This document shows positions 1 to 6,764 of a DNA stretch of 12,066 bases, in pieces. The stretch covers positions 1-12,066 of the forward strand of contig JAZRKX010000059.1 in the NCBI GenBank assembly GCA_045646525.1, written 5' to 3'. The position numbers and the translations under genes are program-made. Under the pieces are notes generated by a model, which had not been told where the DNA came from, ran no database searches, and saw only the letters and a program-made list of their open reading frames with translations. Positions within the stretch are counted from its first letter, which is position 1. Each line of letters opens with the position of its first letter. This stretch comes from RGIG8748 sp045646525 (GTDB taxonomy: Bacteria > Bacillota > Clostridia > UMGS1810).

Positions 1-631
1 GCTTCCAAATCAGACTATGGACAGCCTAAAATATTCGCTTGACTCACTTATGTCACTTAACCCCGAGCATATATCCTGTTATGGATTAAAATTCGAGGAG
101 GGTACGCCCTTTTATGATAAATTGCAGAGGGGAGAGATACAGGAGTGCAGCGAGGACACATTTGCCGATATGTACGATTACATAAGACAAGTGCTGTGTG
201 AAAACGGCTACGAGCATTACGAAATTTCTAATTTCTGCAAAAAAGATAAGATGAGCAGACACAATATGAAGTACTGGCAGGACAGAGATTATATAGGCTT
301 CGGTCTGTCCGCCTCTTCCAAAGAGGGCAGAAGAAGATATACACATAGCGCAGATATAAAAGAATATACAGAGGAGTTCTTGCTTGTCGAGGACTGCACT
401 ATGACCTTGGAAGAGCATATGAGGGAGTTTGTCATTCTAAGCCTTAGAGTGATAAACGAAGGAGTAAACAAGGCAAAATTTCATGATAAATTCGGAGTGG
501 ATTTTGATAGCGTGTTTGCTCTCCAAATACTTAAGACATCACCATATACCATAAACACACAGGAGTCTTTTAAACTAAGAAATGATGCGGTTTTGGTGTC
601 CAATTCCATAATGTGCGAGTTCATGGAATAA
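1..631 (+). CDS. hemW: HemW-like radical SAM heme chaperone, 3' part only
   Basis: The gene enters from the left edge; the first complete codon is at position 2 and reads LPNQTMDSLKYSLDSLMSL, the segment of HemW that follows the radical-SAM core. Further family marks are NPEHISCYGLKFEEGTPFY (HemW proteins have a PEHIS-Y-L-EPGTP block here) and SRHNMKYWQDRDYIGFG, the start of the HemN C-terminal domain. About 209 residues are visible, roughly the last half of a protein that is usually near 375 residues. The CxxxCxxC iron-sulfur motif would lie outside the window. HemW is an S-adenosylmethionine and 4Fe-4S protein that binds heme and is thought to insert it into target proteins; it was long misnamed as a second coproporphyrinogen oxidase (HemN). 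Being directly upstream of hrcA is common in Firmicutes. Assignment to HemW rather than HemN rests on similarity and context. Confidence 0.88.
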   Translation, partial: LPNQTMDSLKYSLDSLMSLNPEHISCYGLKFEEGTPFYDKLQRGEIQECSEDTFADMYDYIRQVLCENGYEHYEISNFCKKDKMSRHNMKYWQDRDYIGFGLSASSKEGRRRYTHSADIKEYTEEFLLVEDCTMTLEEHMREFVILSLRVINEGVNKAKFHDKFGVDFDSVFALQILKTSPYTINTQESFKLRNDAVLVSNSIMCEFME

Positions 632-662
632 AGTAAATAAAATGTAAATTTTATAAAAAGTA

Positions 663-691
663 TTGACAAAATGGTAGGATAGTGATATCCT
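663..691 (+). promoter_or_regulatory. Sigma-A-type promoter of the hrcA-grpE-dnaK-dnaJ operon
   Basis: A perfect -35 box TTGACA (663-668) is followed by a 17-nt spacer and a -10 box TATCCT (686-691, four of six consensus bases). TG at 683-684 gives an extended -10. Transcription would begin near 697-700, which places the CIRCE operator at the very start of the transcript, the usual arrangement for HrcA repression. The -10 box and most of the spacer lie inside a perfect palindrome. Confidence 0.85.
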
Positions 692-696
692 ACCAT
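671..696. repeat. Perfect 11-bp inverted repeat inside the hrcA promoter
   Basis: The left arm ATGGTAGGATA (671-681) and right arm TATCCTACCAT (686-696) are exact reverse complements around a 4-nt loop GTGA. The right arm contains the whole -10 box. It does not resemble CIRCE or the CtsR direct repeat. It could be an operator for a second regulator, or in read-through RNA from hemW a hairpin. No U-tract follows it, so it is a poor intrinsic terminator. The function is unknown; only the symmetry is certain. Confidence 0.8.
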
Positions 697-698
697 TG

Positions 699-725
699 TT
701 AGCACTCGGACACTTTGAGTGCTAA
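699..725. promoter_or_regulatory. CIRCE operator (HrcA binding site)
   Basis: TTAGCACTC (699-707), nine bases, then GAGTGCTAA (717-725): an exact match to the CIRCE consensus TTAGCACTC-N9-GAGTGCTAA. It lies just downstream of the proposed -10 box and overlaps the start of the hrcA ribosome binding site (GAGGTG at 727-732). HrcA dimers bind CIRCE and shut off transcription; in known systems GroEL keeps HrcA active, so misfolded protein that titrates GroEL causes derepression. This is the only CIRCE in the window. Confidence 0.97.
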
Positions 726-737
726 AGAGGTGAAAAT

Positions 738-1781
738 ATGGAACTTAGCGAAAGAAAAGAAAAAATTCTTCGTGCCATAGTAGATGATTACATTACAACC
801 GCAGAGCCCGTAGGCTCGGCATATATTCTGGAAAGTCACGACCTTGGAGTAAGCTCTGCTACCGTACGAAATGAGATGGCGGCTCTGGAAGAGGCAGGCT
901 ATCTGGAAAAGACTCATACCTCATCGGGCAGAGTACCGTCTGTGCTCGGCTACAGAACATATGTAAATGGTCTTATGAAGGAGTACAGTCTTACTTTAGG
1001 CGAAATCAAACATATAAAAAATGCTCTTAAAAGACAGTACATGGAGTTTGATAAGGTGCTTTCCGATATTTCGGAAATGATGAGCTTCCTTACCAACTAC
1101 ACCGCAGTTTTTACAACACCCATGTCACCAAAGCACAACATATGCCAGATTAAGCTTATACCTGTAGACAATCAGAGCTTTGTAATGCTTGTCATATTAA
1201 AGGACGGCACGGTTAAGAACCGCACAATGCGTGTCAAAAAGCCCTATGATATAGAGGTTATGGAAAAGCTTTCCAACTACCTCAATACCAAATTCGCAGG
1301 AATTAACTTAAATGCACTTACAAGAGATATATTGGAAGAAGAAAAGGCACTTGTGCCCGTAGAGAGCGGAGTGCTCAATCTCATATTTGATTTTATATCA
1401 GGGCTTGTTAAGGAAACAGAGGATTGCAATATTGTTTATTCGGGAACTACCAATATATTTAACCACCCCGAATTCAATGATATAAATAAAACCAAGGATT
1501 TTCTTAATCTCATGAAAGCTGAAAACGCAAGCGAGATTAAGGAAATCATGAAAAAGGCAAGTAAGGACAAAGAGGTTGCCGTTATCATGGGCGATGACGA
1601 CGAGCTTCTTAAGGAAAAGGGACTCAGCATGGTGGTTTCGGATTATTCTATAGGAGGTGACCATACGGGCAAGATGGCAATAATAGGGCCTACCCGCATG
1701 GATTATGCCAAGGTTATATCCACACTAAACTACATGTCCTCGTATCTTAAAGGACTTACGGACACCGATGAAGATGCATAG
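738..1781 (+). CDS. hrcA: Heat-inducible transcription repressor HrcA
   Basis: This 347-residue protein has the usual HrcA length. The N-terminal winged helix covers about residues 1-75 (MELSERKEKILRAIVDDYI, then the SSATVRNEMAALEEAGYL recognition region and SSGRVPS). The middle and C-terminal dimerisation regions carry GTTNIFNHPEF from residue 236 and the closing signature GPTRMDYAKVIS from residue 317. The ATG at 738 follows GAGGTG by five bases and starts at the conserved N-terminus. HrcA binds the CIRCE element directly upstream, so the operon is autoregulated. It is the first gene of hrcA-grpE-dnaK-dnaJ, with grpE starting 18 bases after its stop. Nothing in the protein looks damaged. 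Confidence 0.97.
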   Translation: MELSERKEKILRAIVDDYITTAEPVGSAYILESHDLGVSSATVRNEMAALEEAGYLEKTHTSSGRVPSVLGYRTYVNGLMKEYSLTLGEIKHIKNALKRQYMEFDKVLSDISEMMSFLTNYTAVFTTPMSPKHNICQIKLIPVDNQSFVMLVILKDGTVKNRTMRVKKPYDIEVMEKLSNYLNTKFAGINLNALTRDILEEEKALVPVESGVLNLIFDFISGLVKETEDCNIVYSGTTNIFNHPEFNDINKTKDFLNLMKAENASEIKEIMKKASKDKEVAVIMGDDDELLKEKGLSMVVSDYSIGGDHTGKMAIIGPTRMDYAKVISTLNYMSSYLKGLTDTDEDA

Positions 1782-1799
1782 CAGTAAGGAGATGACAAA

Positions 1800-2312
1800 A
1801 TGGCAAAGAAAAAGGAAAACATAGAGGAAGTTACAGAGAATGAGGCAGTAGCCGAAGAAATAAATTACGAAGAACTTCTCGCGAAAAAGGACGAAGAAAT
1901 AAACGTCCACAATGACCGCTATCAGAGACTTCTTGCGGAATACGACAATTTCAAGAAGCGCACCGTCAAGGAAAAGGAAGCCATATATACCGATAGCGTA
2001 AAGGATACCGTGGCAGAGCTTTTGCCCGTTATAGACAATCTTTTGAGGGCACTTGACGCCTTTAAGGATAAAGAGTCCGACGAGTGCAGGGGAGTGGCAA
2101 TGGTCTTAAAACAGACCGAGGACATATTTTCAAAGCTCGGTGTTTCGGAGATAAAGGCAGTAGGGGAGCAGTTCAATCCCGAATTTCACAATGCGGTAAT
2201 GCATGTGGATGACGATACGGTGGACGATAACACCGTGGTAGAGGAATTCCAGAAGGGATACATCTACAAGGACAAGGTAATCCGTTATTCAATGGTAAAA
2301 GTAGCTAACTAA
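1800..2312 (+). CDS. grpE: Nucleotide exchange factor GrpE
   Basis: A 170-residue cytoplasmic co-chaperone that releases ADP from DnaK and so resets its peptide-binding cycle. The N-terminal third is rich in Glu and Lys and lacks prolines, consistent with the long dimerising helix of GrpE (about residues 1-65, including the RYQRLLAEYDNFKKRT block). The C-terminal beta domain carries the family signature: FNPEFHNAVMHV, then VVEEFQKGYIYKDKVIRYSMVKV near the end. The start follows AAGGAG (1786-1791) with an 8-base gap. It sits between hrcA and dnaK with short spacers and no terminator, so it is co-transcribed under CIRCE control. Confidence 0.97.
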   Translation: MAKKKENIEEVTENEAVAEEINYEELLAKKDEEINVHNDRYQRLLAEYDNFKKRTVKEKEAIYTDSVKDTVAELLPVIDNLLRALDAFKDKESDECRGVAMVLKQTEDIFSKLGVSEIKAVGEQFNPEFHNAVMHVDDDTVDDNTVVEEFQKGYIYKDKVIRYSMVKVAN

Positions 2313-2338
2313 TATTATAAATTTGGAGGTAAATTATT

Positions 2339-4174
2339 ATGGCAAAGATTATAGGTATCGACTTAGGTACTACAAACTCATGTGTAGCAGTTATGGAAGG
2401 CGGCGAGCCTGTTGTTATAGCAAATGCTGAGGGCGCAAGAACTACTCCCTCTGTTGTTGCATTCACAAAGGACGGCGAAAGACTTGTAGGTCAGGTTGCA
2501 AAGCGTCAGGCTATAACCAACCCAGAAAAGACTATTATATCCATAAAGAGAGATATGGGTACAGACCGCAAGGTGGATATAGACGGCAAAATGCTTACAC
2601 CTCAGGAAATATCTGCAATGATTCTTCAGAAGTTAAAGGCAGATGCAGAAAGCTACCTTGGCGAAACAGTAACACAGGCGGTAATAACCGTTCCTGCATA
2701 TTTCAGCGATTCACAGCGTCAGGCTACCAAGGACGCAGGTAAGGTTGCAGGTCTTGAGGTACTTAGAATTATAAACGAGCCTACTGCAGCAGCTCTTGCA
2801 TATGGTATGGATAAAGACAACGAACAGAAGATAATGGTATACGACCTCGGCGGCGGTACATTCGATGTATCCATATTAGAAATCGGCGACGGCGTATTCG
2901 AAGTTCTTGCTACAAGCGGTAACAACCGTCTTGGCGGTGACGACTTTGACGAAAGAATTATCAAGTATCTTGTAGAAGAATTTAAGAAAGATACTGGCGT
3001 AGATTTAAGTAATGACAAGATGGCTATGCAGAGACTCAAGGAAGCCAGTGAAAAGGCAAAGATTGAGCTTTCGGGTGTTACCACCTCCAATATCAATCTT
3101 CCCTTTATCACAGCAGATGCTACAGGTCCCAAGCACCTCGATGTTACTCTTACAAGAAGCAAGTTCGACGAGCTCACAGCAGACCTTGTAGAAGCTACAA
3201 TCACACCTGTTAAGAACTCTCTTGCAGATGCCGGATTAACCCCCTCTGATATCCACAAGGTACTTCTTGTGGGCGGTTCAACAAGAATTCCCGCAGTACA
3301 GGAAGCAGTTAAGAAGCTTATCGGTGCAGAGCCACACAAGGGCATCAATCCCGATGAATGTGTTGCAATGGGTGCCGCAATTCAGGGCGGTGTACTCGCA
3401 GGCGATGTTAAGGACCTTCTCTTACTCGATGTAACACCTCTTTCACTCGGTATCGAAACTATGGGCGGAGTATGCACAAAGCTTATAGAAAGAAATACAA
3501 CCATTCCCACCAAGAAGAGCCAGATATTCTCTACTGCTGCCGACAATCAGACAAGTGTTGAGATAAATGTTCTTCAGGGTGAAAGAGAGATGGCAGCATA
3601 CAACAAGAGCCTCGGAAGATTCAACCTCACAGGCATTGCTCCCGCACCCCGCGGTGTTCCCCAGATAGAAGTAAGCTTCGATATAGATGCCAACGGTATA
3701 GTTCATGTATCCGCAAAGGATATGGCAACAGGTAACGAGCAGGATATCACCATTACTGCAAGCTCCAACCTTTCCGAAGAAGATATCGAAAAGGCAGTTA
3801 AGGAAGCAGAAAAGTTTGCCGAAGAGGACAAAAAGCGCAAGGAAGAGGTAGAAACAAGAAATAATGCCGATGCGCTTGTATATCAGACCGAAAAGCTCAT
3901 AACAGACATGGGCGATAAACTCGATGGCGGTGACAAGGCAGAGCTTGAAGCCAAGGTTGCAGATTTAAAGAAAGCTCTCGAGGGTACAAACTTCGAAGAA
4001 ATCAAAGCTAAGACAGACGAGCTTCAGAAGAAGACCTACGAAATATCCACCAAGATGTATCAGGCAGCCAATCCTCAGGGAGCAGGTCCCGATATGAACG
4101 GCGGCGCCGACATGGGCGGTCAGGGTGGCACATATGACGGTGACTACACAGTAGTAGACGATGATAATAAATAA
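2339..4174 (+). CDS. dnaK: Hsp70 chaperone DnaK
   Basis: A 611-residue Hsp70, close to the normal Firmicute size. The nucleotide-binding domain (about residues 1-355) shows the phosphate-1 loop IGIDLGTTNSCVAVMEGG, RIINEPTAAALAYG, the phosphate-2 loop VYDLGGGTFDVSIL and the adenosine segment LLVGGSTRIPAVQEAV. The interdomain linker DVKDLLLLDVTP (from residue 356) leads into the substrate-binding beta domain and an alpha-helical lid. The tail is Gly, Met and Asp rich and ends in TVVDDDNK. DnaK binds exposed hydrophobic peptides with ATP-driven cycling helped by DnaJ and GrpE. A strong GGAGGT (2325-2330) precedes the ATG by 8 bases. It is expressed from the CIRCE promoter; a hairpin follows the gene before dnaJ. 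Confidence 0.98.
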   Translation: MAKIIGIDLGTTNSCVAVMEGGEPVVIANAEGARTTPSVVAFTKDGERLVGQVAKRQAITNPEKTIISIKRDMGTDRKVDIDGKMLTPQEISAMILQKLKADAESYLGETVTQAVITVPAYFSDSQRQATKDAGKVAGLEVLRIINEPTAAALAYGMDKDNEQKIMVYDLGGGTFDVSILEIGDGVFEVLATSGNNRLGGDDFDERIIKYLVEEFKKDTGVDLSNDKMAMQRLKEASEKAKIELSGVTTSNINLPFITADATGPKHLDVTLTRSKFDELTADLVEATITPVKNSLADAGLTPSDIHKVLLVGGSTRIPAVQEAVKKLIGAEPHKGINPDECVAMGAAIQGGVLAGDVKDLLLLDVTPLSLGIETMGGVCTKLIERNTTIPTKKSQIFSTAADNQTSVEINVLQGEREMAAYNKSLGRFNLTGIAPAPRGVPQIEVSFDIDANGIVHVSAKDMATGNEQDITITASSNLSEEDIEKAVKEAEKFAEEDKKRKEEVETRNNADALVYQTEKLITDMGDKLDGGDKAELEAKVADLKKALEGTNFEEIKAKTDELQKKTYEISTKMYQAANPQGAGPDMNGGADMGGQGGTYDGDYTVVDDDNK

Positions 4175-4193
4175 TAACAAAACCCGTTAAGGT

Positions 4194-4223
4194 GAATGCG
4201 TGGCATATGGATGTCACGCATTC
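4194..4223 (+). promoter_or_regulatory. Hairpin in the dnaK-dnaJ spacer
   Basis: GAATGCGTGGCAT (4194-4206) pairs with ATGTCACGCATTC (4211-4223) around the 4-nt loop ATGG: 13 base pairs with a single G-U. The outer nine pairs are an exact inverted repeat. No U-run follows, so it is not a normal intrinsic terminator. It lies 11 bases upstream of the dnaJ ribosome binding site. It could stabilise the dnaK end of the message, act as a processing point or lower dnaJ translation; those roles are inferred. Confidence 0.75.
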
Positions 4224-4246
4224 TTCGGGTGTTTAGGCGGTGCATT

Positions 4247-5413
4247 ATGGCAGACAAAAGAGATTATTATGAAGTGCTTGGCGTCCAGAAGGGCGCAAGC
4301 GACGATGAAATAAAAAAAGCATACCGTAAGGTAGCAAAAAAGTACCACCCCGACCTTCATCCGGGCGATGCAGAGGCAGAAGCCAAGTTCAAAGAAGCGG
4401 GCGAGGCATACGAGGTATTAAGCGACTCGGAGAAAAGGTCGCGCTATGACCAGTACGGTCATGCGGGCGTAGACCCCAATTTCGGCGCAGGCGGATTTGG
4501 CGGCGGATTCGGCGGAATGGATTTCGGTGATATCGGCGATATATTCGGCTCTTTCTTCGGAGGCGGTTTCGGCGGCGGACAGCGCAGACGCCAGAACGGA
4601 CCCCGCAGAGGCAGCGATGTTATGGAGACGGTACTTATATCCTTTGAGGAAGCAGCCTTCGGTGTTAAGAAAACCCTTAAGATATACAAGGTGGAGGAGT
4701 GTGACGAGTGCGGCGGCAAAGGCTGCAAGAGTGAAGCGGACCGCATAACCTGTCCCACCTGTAAGGGTACAGGAGAAATAAAGAATGTTACGAACTCTAT
4801 CTTCGGTCAGATGGTAAATGTAACCACCTGTAACCATTGTAACGGTTCGGGACAGATTATTAAAAACCCATGCACCAAGTGTAAGGGCAAGGGCATGATA
4901 AAAAGAGCAAGAAATGTGGATGTAGACATTCCCGCAGGTATAGATGCAGGTGAGACAGTCCGCTACAGAGGTCTTGGAAATGCAGGCTATAAGGGCGGTC
5001 CCTCGGGAGACCTTCTTGTAACTGTACAGATAAAAAGACATGAGGTATTTACACGCAGAGGAAACGATGTTTACTGCACCATTCCTGTTACCTTTGTACA
5101 GGCAACGCTCGGTGCTGAGGTGGAGTTACCCATTCTCGACGAGGATAAAAAATACACTCTCGGAAAAATGGCTCATAAAATACCCGAGGGTACACAGCCC
5201 GGCACGGAATTCCGACTCCGCGGCAAGGGTATTCCCAGTGTCCGCAGCGGCATAAGGGGCGATATGATTATAACCGTAAGTGTAGAGGTACCCAAGAATC
5301 TTTCCAAGGAGCAAAAGGAAAGCCTTGAGGAGTTTGCAAAACTCACAAATGAAAACAACTATAAACAGCAAAAGAGCTTTTTTGAAAAAATGAAAGACAG
5401 TCTGGGATTATAA
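4247..5413 (+). CDS. dnaJ: Hsp40 co-chaperone DnaJ (type I)
   Basis: A 388-residue DnaJ with every type I part in order. The J domain (about residues 5-70) has its HPD motif at 34-36, which stimulates DnaK ATPase. A Gly/Phe-rich stretch follows (about 80-125). The zinc-binding domain has four CxxCxGxG repeats beginning at Cys152, Cys169, Cys195 and Cys209. C-terminal substrate-binding domains follow. I chose the ATG at 4247 because MADKRDYYEVLGV is the conserved DnaJ N-terminus and AGGCGGTG (4235-4242) gives a near-consensus ribosome binding site. An in-frame ATG at 4196 would add 17 residues but lies inside the spacer hairpin and is poorly placed relative to AAGG. It is the last gene of the operon; no terminator is visible after it and a new promoter begins almost at once. 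Confidence 0.97.
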   Translation: MADKRDYYEVLGVQKGASDDEIKKAYRKVAKKYHPDLHPGDAEAEAKFKEAGEAYEVLSDSEKRSRYDQYGHAGVDPNFGAGGFGGGFGGMDFGDIGDIFGSFFGGGFGGGQRRRQNGPRRGSDVMETVLISFEEAAFGVKKTLKIYKVEECDECGGKGCKSEADRITCPTCKGTGEIKNVTNSIFGQMVNVTTCNHCNGSGQIIKNPCTKCKGKGMIKRARNVDVDIPAGIDAGETVRYRGLGNAGYKGGPSGDLLVTVQIKRHEVFTRRGNDVYCTIPVTFVQATLGAEVELPILDEDKKYTLGKMAHKIPEGTQPGTEFRLRGKGIPSVRSGIRGDMIITVSVEVPKNLSKEQKESLEEFAKLTNENNYKQQKSFFEKMKDSLGL

Positions 5414-5416
5414 TTG

Positions 5417-5445
5417 TTTACAAGATAAATATTTTGTGGTAGAAT
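5417..5445 (+). promoter_or_regulatory. Promoter of the PfkB-family kinase gene
   Basis: TTTACA (5417-5422), 17-base spacer, TAGAAT (5440-5445), each five of six consensus bases. TG at 5437-5438 makes an extended -10. It starts four bases after the dnaJ stop, so the kinase gene can be expressed independently of heat shock. The -10 region shares the string TTGTGGTA with the rpsB promoter. Confidence 0.78.
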
Positions 5446-5475
5446 TTACTTATCATATATTCGGAGGGTACACAA

Positions 5476-6567
5476 ATGAAATATTCGGAAATTTTTAAAA
5501 GTAAAAAAGATATAATTCAAAGTAAGTTTGTCTGCGCAGGTTTTGACGGCTTTGTGGATTTCCTTATCCATGCCGTAAAGACCCGCGAGGACGAAAAAAA
5601 CTGTACATATTATCCCACCATAGATGAATTCGGCGATAAGGTCAAGTCTCTTGCAGGCAGAAGCGGCAATGTAGAGCTTGTATTCCAGAGCACCGATTTC
5701 GGTGGCTGCGGACCGCACTATATAAACGGACTTGCAAATATGGATGTTAAGTGTGCATGTATCGGTGCACTCGGTTATCCCGAGGTACATCCTGCGTTTA
5801 AGCTCAACCCCAACTGCGAAACTGTAACAATAGGCGAGCCCGGTTACTCATATCTTTTTGAATTTGAAGACGGCAAGATTATAATGAGCGATATCGAAAA
5901 GATAAGTCAGCTTAAGTGGGCTGACCTTATAGAGAGAATAAGCATAGATGAAATTGTAGCTTATTTCAATAAGGCAGATATCATTACACTTGTCAACTGG
6001 AGCTATCTTGTACACTTCCACGAGATTTATGAAAAAGTACTCGAGGTTATAATGCCAAAGCTCGATAATAACAAAAACAGAAAGATATACATAGATATAG
6101 CCGACTGTGCAAAGCGCAGACCCGAGGAGATAAAAGCTGCATTAAAGCTCTTTGGCGGTTACAGTAAGTACGCGCCTACATATCTCGGATTAAATAAGAG
6201 CGAAGCTATGGTTATGCATTCAGTTCTTGGTGAGGGAGAGTATCCCGGTTCACTTCCTACAGCAAGAGCCATCAAGGAATATTCGGGTATCGGAACTGTA
6301 GTTATTCATCCTGTAGACAGCTCTGCTGCAGTTTATGACGGCGGTGAGGTCGAGGTTAAGGGTATTGTTTGCGAAAAGCCCAAAAAGACTACAGGCGGAG
6401 GAGATAACTTCAATTCAGGATTCTGTGCAGGTCTTCTTGCAGATCTCGATATCGAAAACTGCCTTGTTAGCGGTATGACAACTTCCTATCTGTATGTAAA
6501 CAACGGTCATTGCAACAGCTTTGACGATATTGCAGAGCAGATGAAGATGTATGACGACAGAGCATAA
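5476..6567 (+). CDS. PfkB/ribokinase-family carbohydrate or nucleoside kinase, substrate unknown
   Basis: A 363-residue protein with the layout of the PfkB (ribokinase-like) family, cytoplasmic, with no signal peptide or membrane segment. Visible marks are the N-terminal GFDGFVD (22-28, the substrate-side G-x-D-xxx-D region), GGCGPHYINGLANM (76-89, matching the GG-xx-N-xA block), an NKSE at 240-243 matching the Mg/phosphate-associated NxxE motif, and TTGGGDNFNSGF (305-316), the anion-hole signature 2 with Asp310 as the likely catalytic base. Signature 2 reads GGGD where most family members have GAGD. The family phosphorylates sugars, nucleosides or related alcohols with ATP; I cannot name the substrate. 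It is monocistronic, with its own promoter, GGAGG at 5463-5467 and a terminator hairpin after the stop. It could be mislabelled fructokinase or ribokinase in automatic annotation; the sequence is too divergent to support that. Confidence 0.85.
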   Translation: MKYSEIFKSKKDIIQSKFVCAGFDGFVDFLIHAVKTREDEKNCTYYPTIDEFGDKVKSLAGRSGNVELVFQSTDFGGCGPHYINGLANMDVKCACIGALGYPEVHPAFKLNPNCETVTIGEPGYSYLFEFEDGKIIMSDIEKISQLKWADLIERISIDEIVAYFNKADIITLVNWSYLVHFHEIYEKVLEVIMPKLDNNKNRKIYIDIADCAKRRPEEIKAALKLFGGYSKYAPTYLGLNKSEAMVMHSVLGEGEYPGSLPTARAIKEYSGIGTVVIHPVDSSAAVYDGGEVEVKGIVCEKPKKTTGGGDNFNSGFCAGLLADLDIENCLVSGMTTSYLYVNNGHCNSFDDIAEQMKMYDDRA

Positions 6568-6582
6568 TAATAAAATTTTACA

Positions 6583-6618
6583 AAAATCAAGACTTTTTCC
6601 AAAAAAAGTCTTGATTTT
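6583..6618. terminator. AT-rich terminator hairpin after the PfkB-family gene
   Basis: AAAATCAAGACTTTTT (6583-6598) and AAAAAGTCTTGATTTT (6603-6618) are exact 16-bp complements around a 4-nt loop CCAA. The T-run on the 3' side and the A-run on the 5' side make it usable in either direction. The U-tract is only four bases and lies within the stem, so efficiency may be moderate. The proposed rpsB -35 box overlaps its right arm. Confidence 0.7.
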
Positions 6619-6639
6619 CCATTTATCTTGTGGTAAACT
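6611..6639 (+). promoter_or_regulatory. Probable rpsB-tsf promoter
   Basis: TTGATT (6611-6616), 17-base spacer, TAAACT (6634-6639), each four of six consensus bases, with an extended -10 TG at 6631-6632. An alternative -10 TATTAT (6639-6644) lies a few bases downstream with a weaker -35. Either choice gives a 5' leader of roughly 110-120 nt before rpsB. The exact start site cannot be fixed by eye. Confidence 0.55.
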
Positions 6640-6673
6640 ATTATGCGGTTAATACACACATACATGGATGTTT

Positions 6674-6715
6674 TGCGGTTTTGCACGGAAATCCGACATA
6701 GTTTCTGTGTCCGCA
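6674..6715 (+). promoter_or_regulatory. Structured rpsB 5' leader element
   Basis: TGCGG (6674-6678) pairs exactly with CCGCA (6711-6715). Stacked inside, GCACGGA (6683-6689) pairs with TCTGTGT (6704-6710) with two G-U pairs. Together they make a 12-bp stem with a 4-nt TTTT bulge on the 5' side and a 14-nt apical loop. This sits between promoter and rpsB. Autoregulatory leaders on ribosomal protein operons often look like this, and S2 represses its own operon in enterobacteria. A link to S2 here is inference. A second Shine-Dalgarno-like GGAGG follows at 6733-6737. Confidence 0.45.
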
Positions 6716-6764
6716 GGGCAGTAGAAGTGTATGGAGGGTAACAAAAATATTGGAGGTGTTTTAT

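Noticed and set aside
637..652. AT-only inverted repeat TAAAAT/ATTTTA after hemW as a terminator
   Set aside because: Six A-T pairs are too weak, and such repeats are expected by chance in AT-rich spacers.
2719..3348. 209-codon open frame on the minus strand inside dnaK
   Set aside because: It lies wholly opposite the conserved DnaK coding sequence, resembles no family I know and has no ribosome binding site of note. It is a codon-bias shadow.
4196..4246. Upstream in-frame ATG giving DnaJ 17 extra residues
   Set aside because: It falls in the spacer hairpin, the AAGG before it is only three bases away, and the added residues (RGIWMSRILRVFRRCI) precede a J domain that normally begins at the N-terminus.
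4418..5041. 207-codon minus-strand open frame opposite dnaJ
   Set aside because: It mirrors the Gly-rich and zinc-finger repeats of dnaJ and shows no motif of its own.
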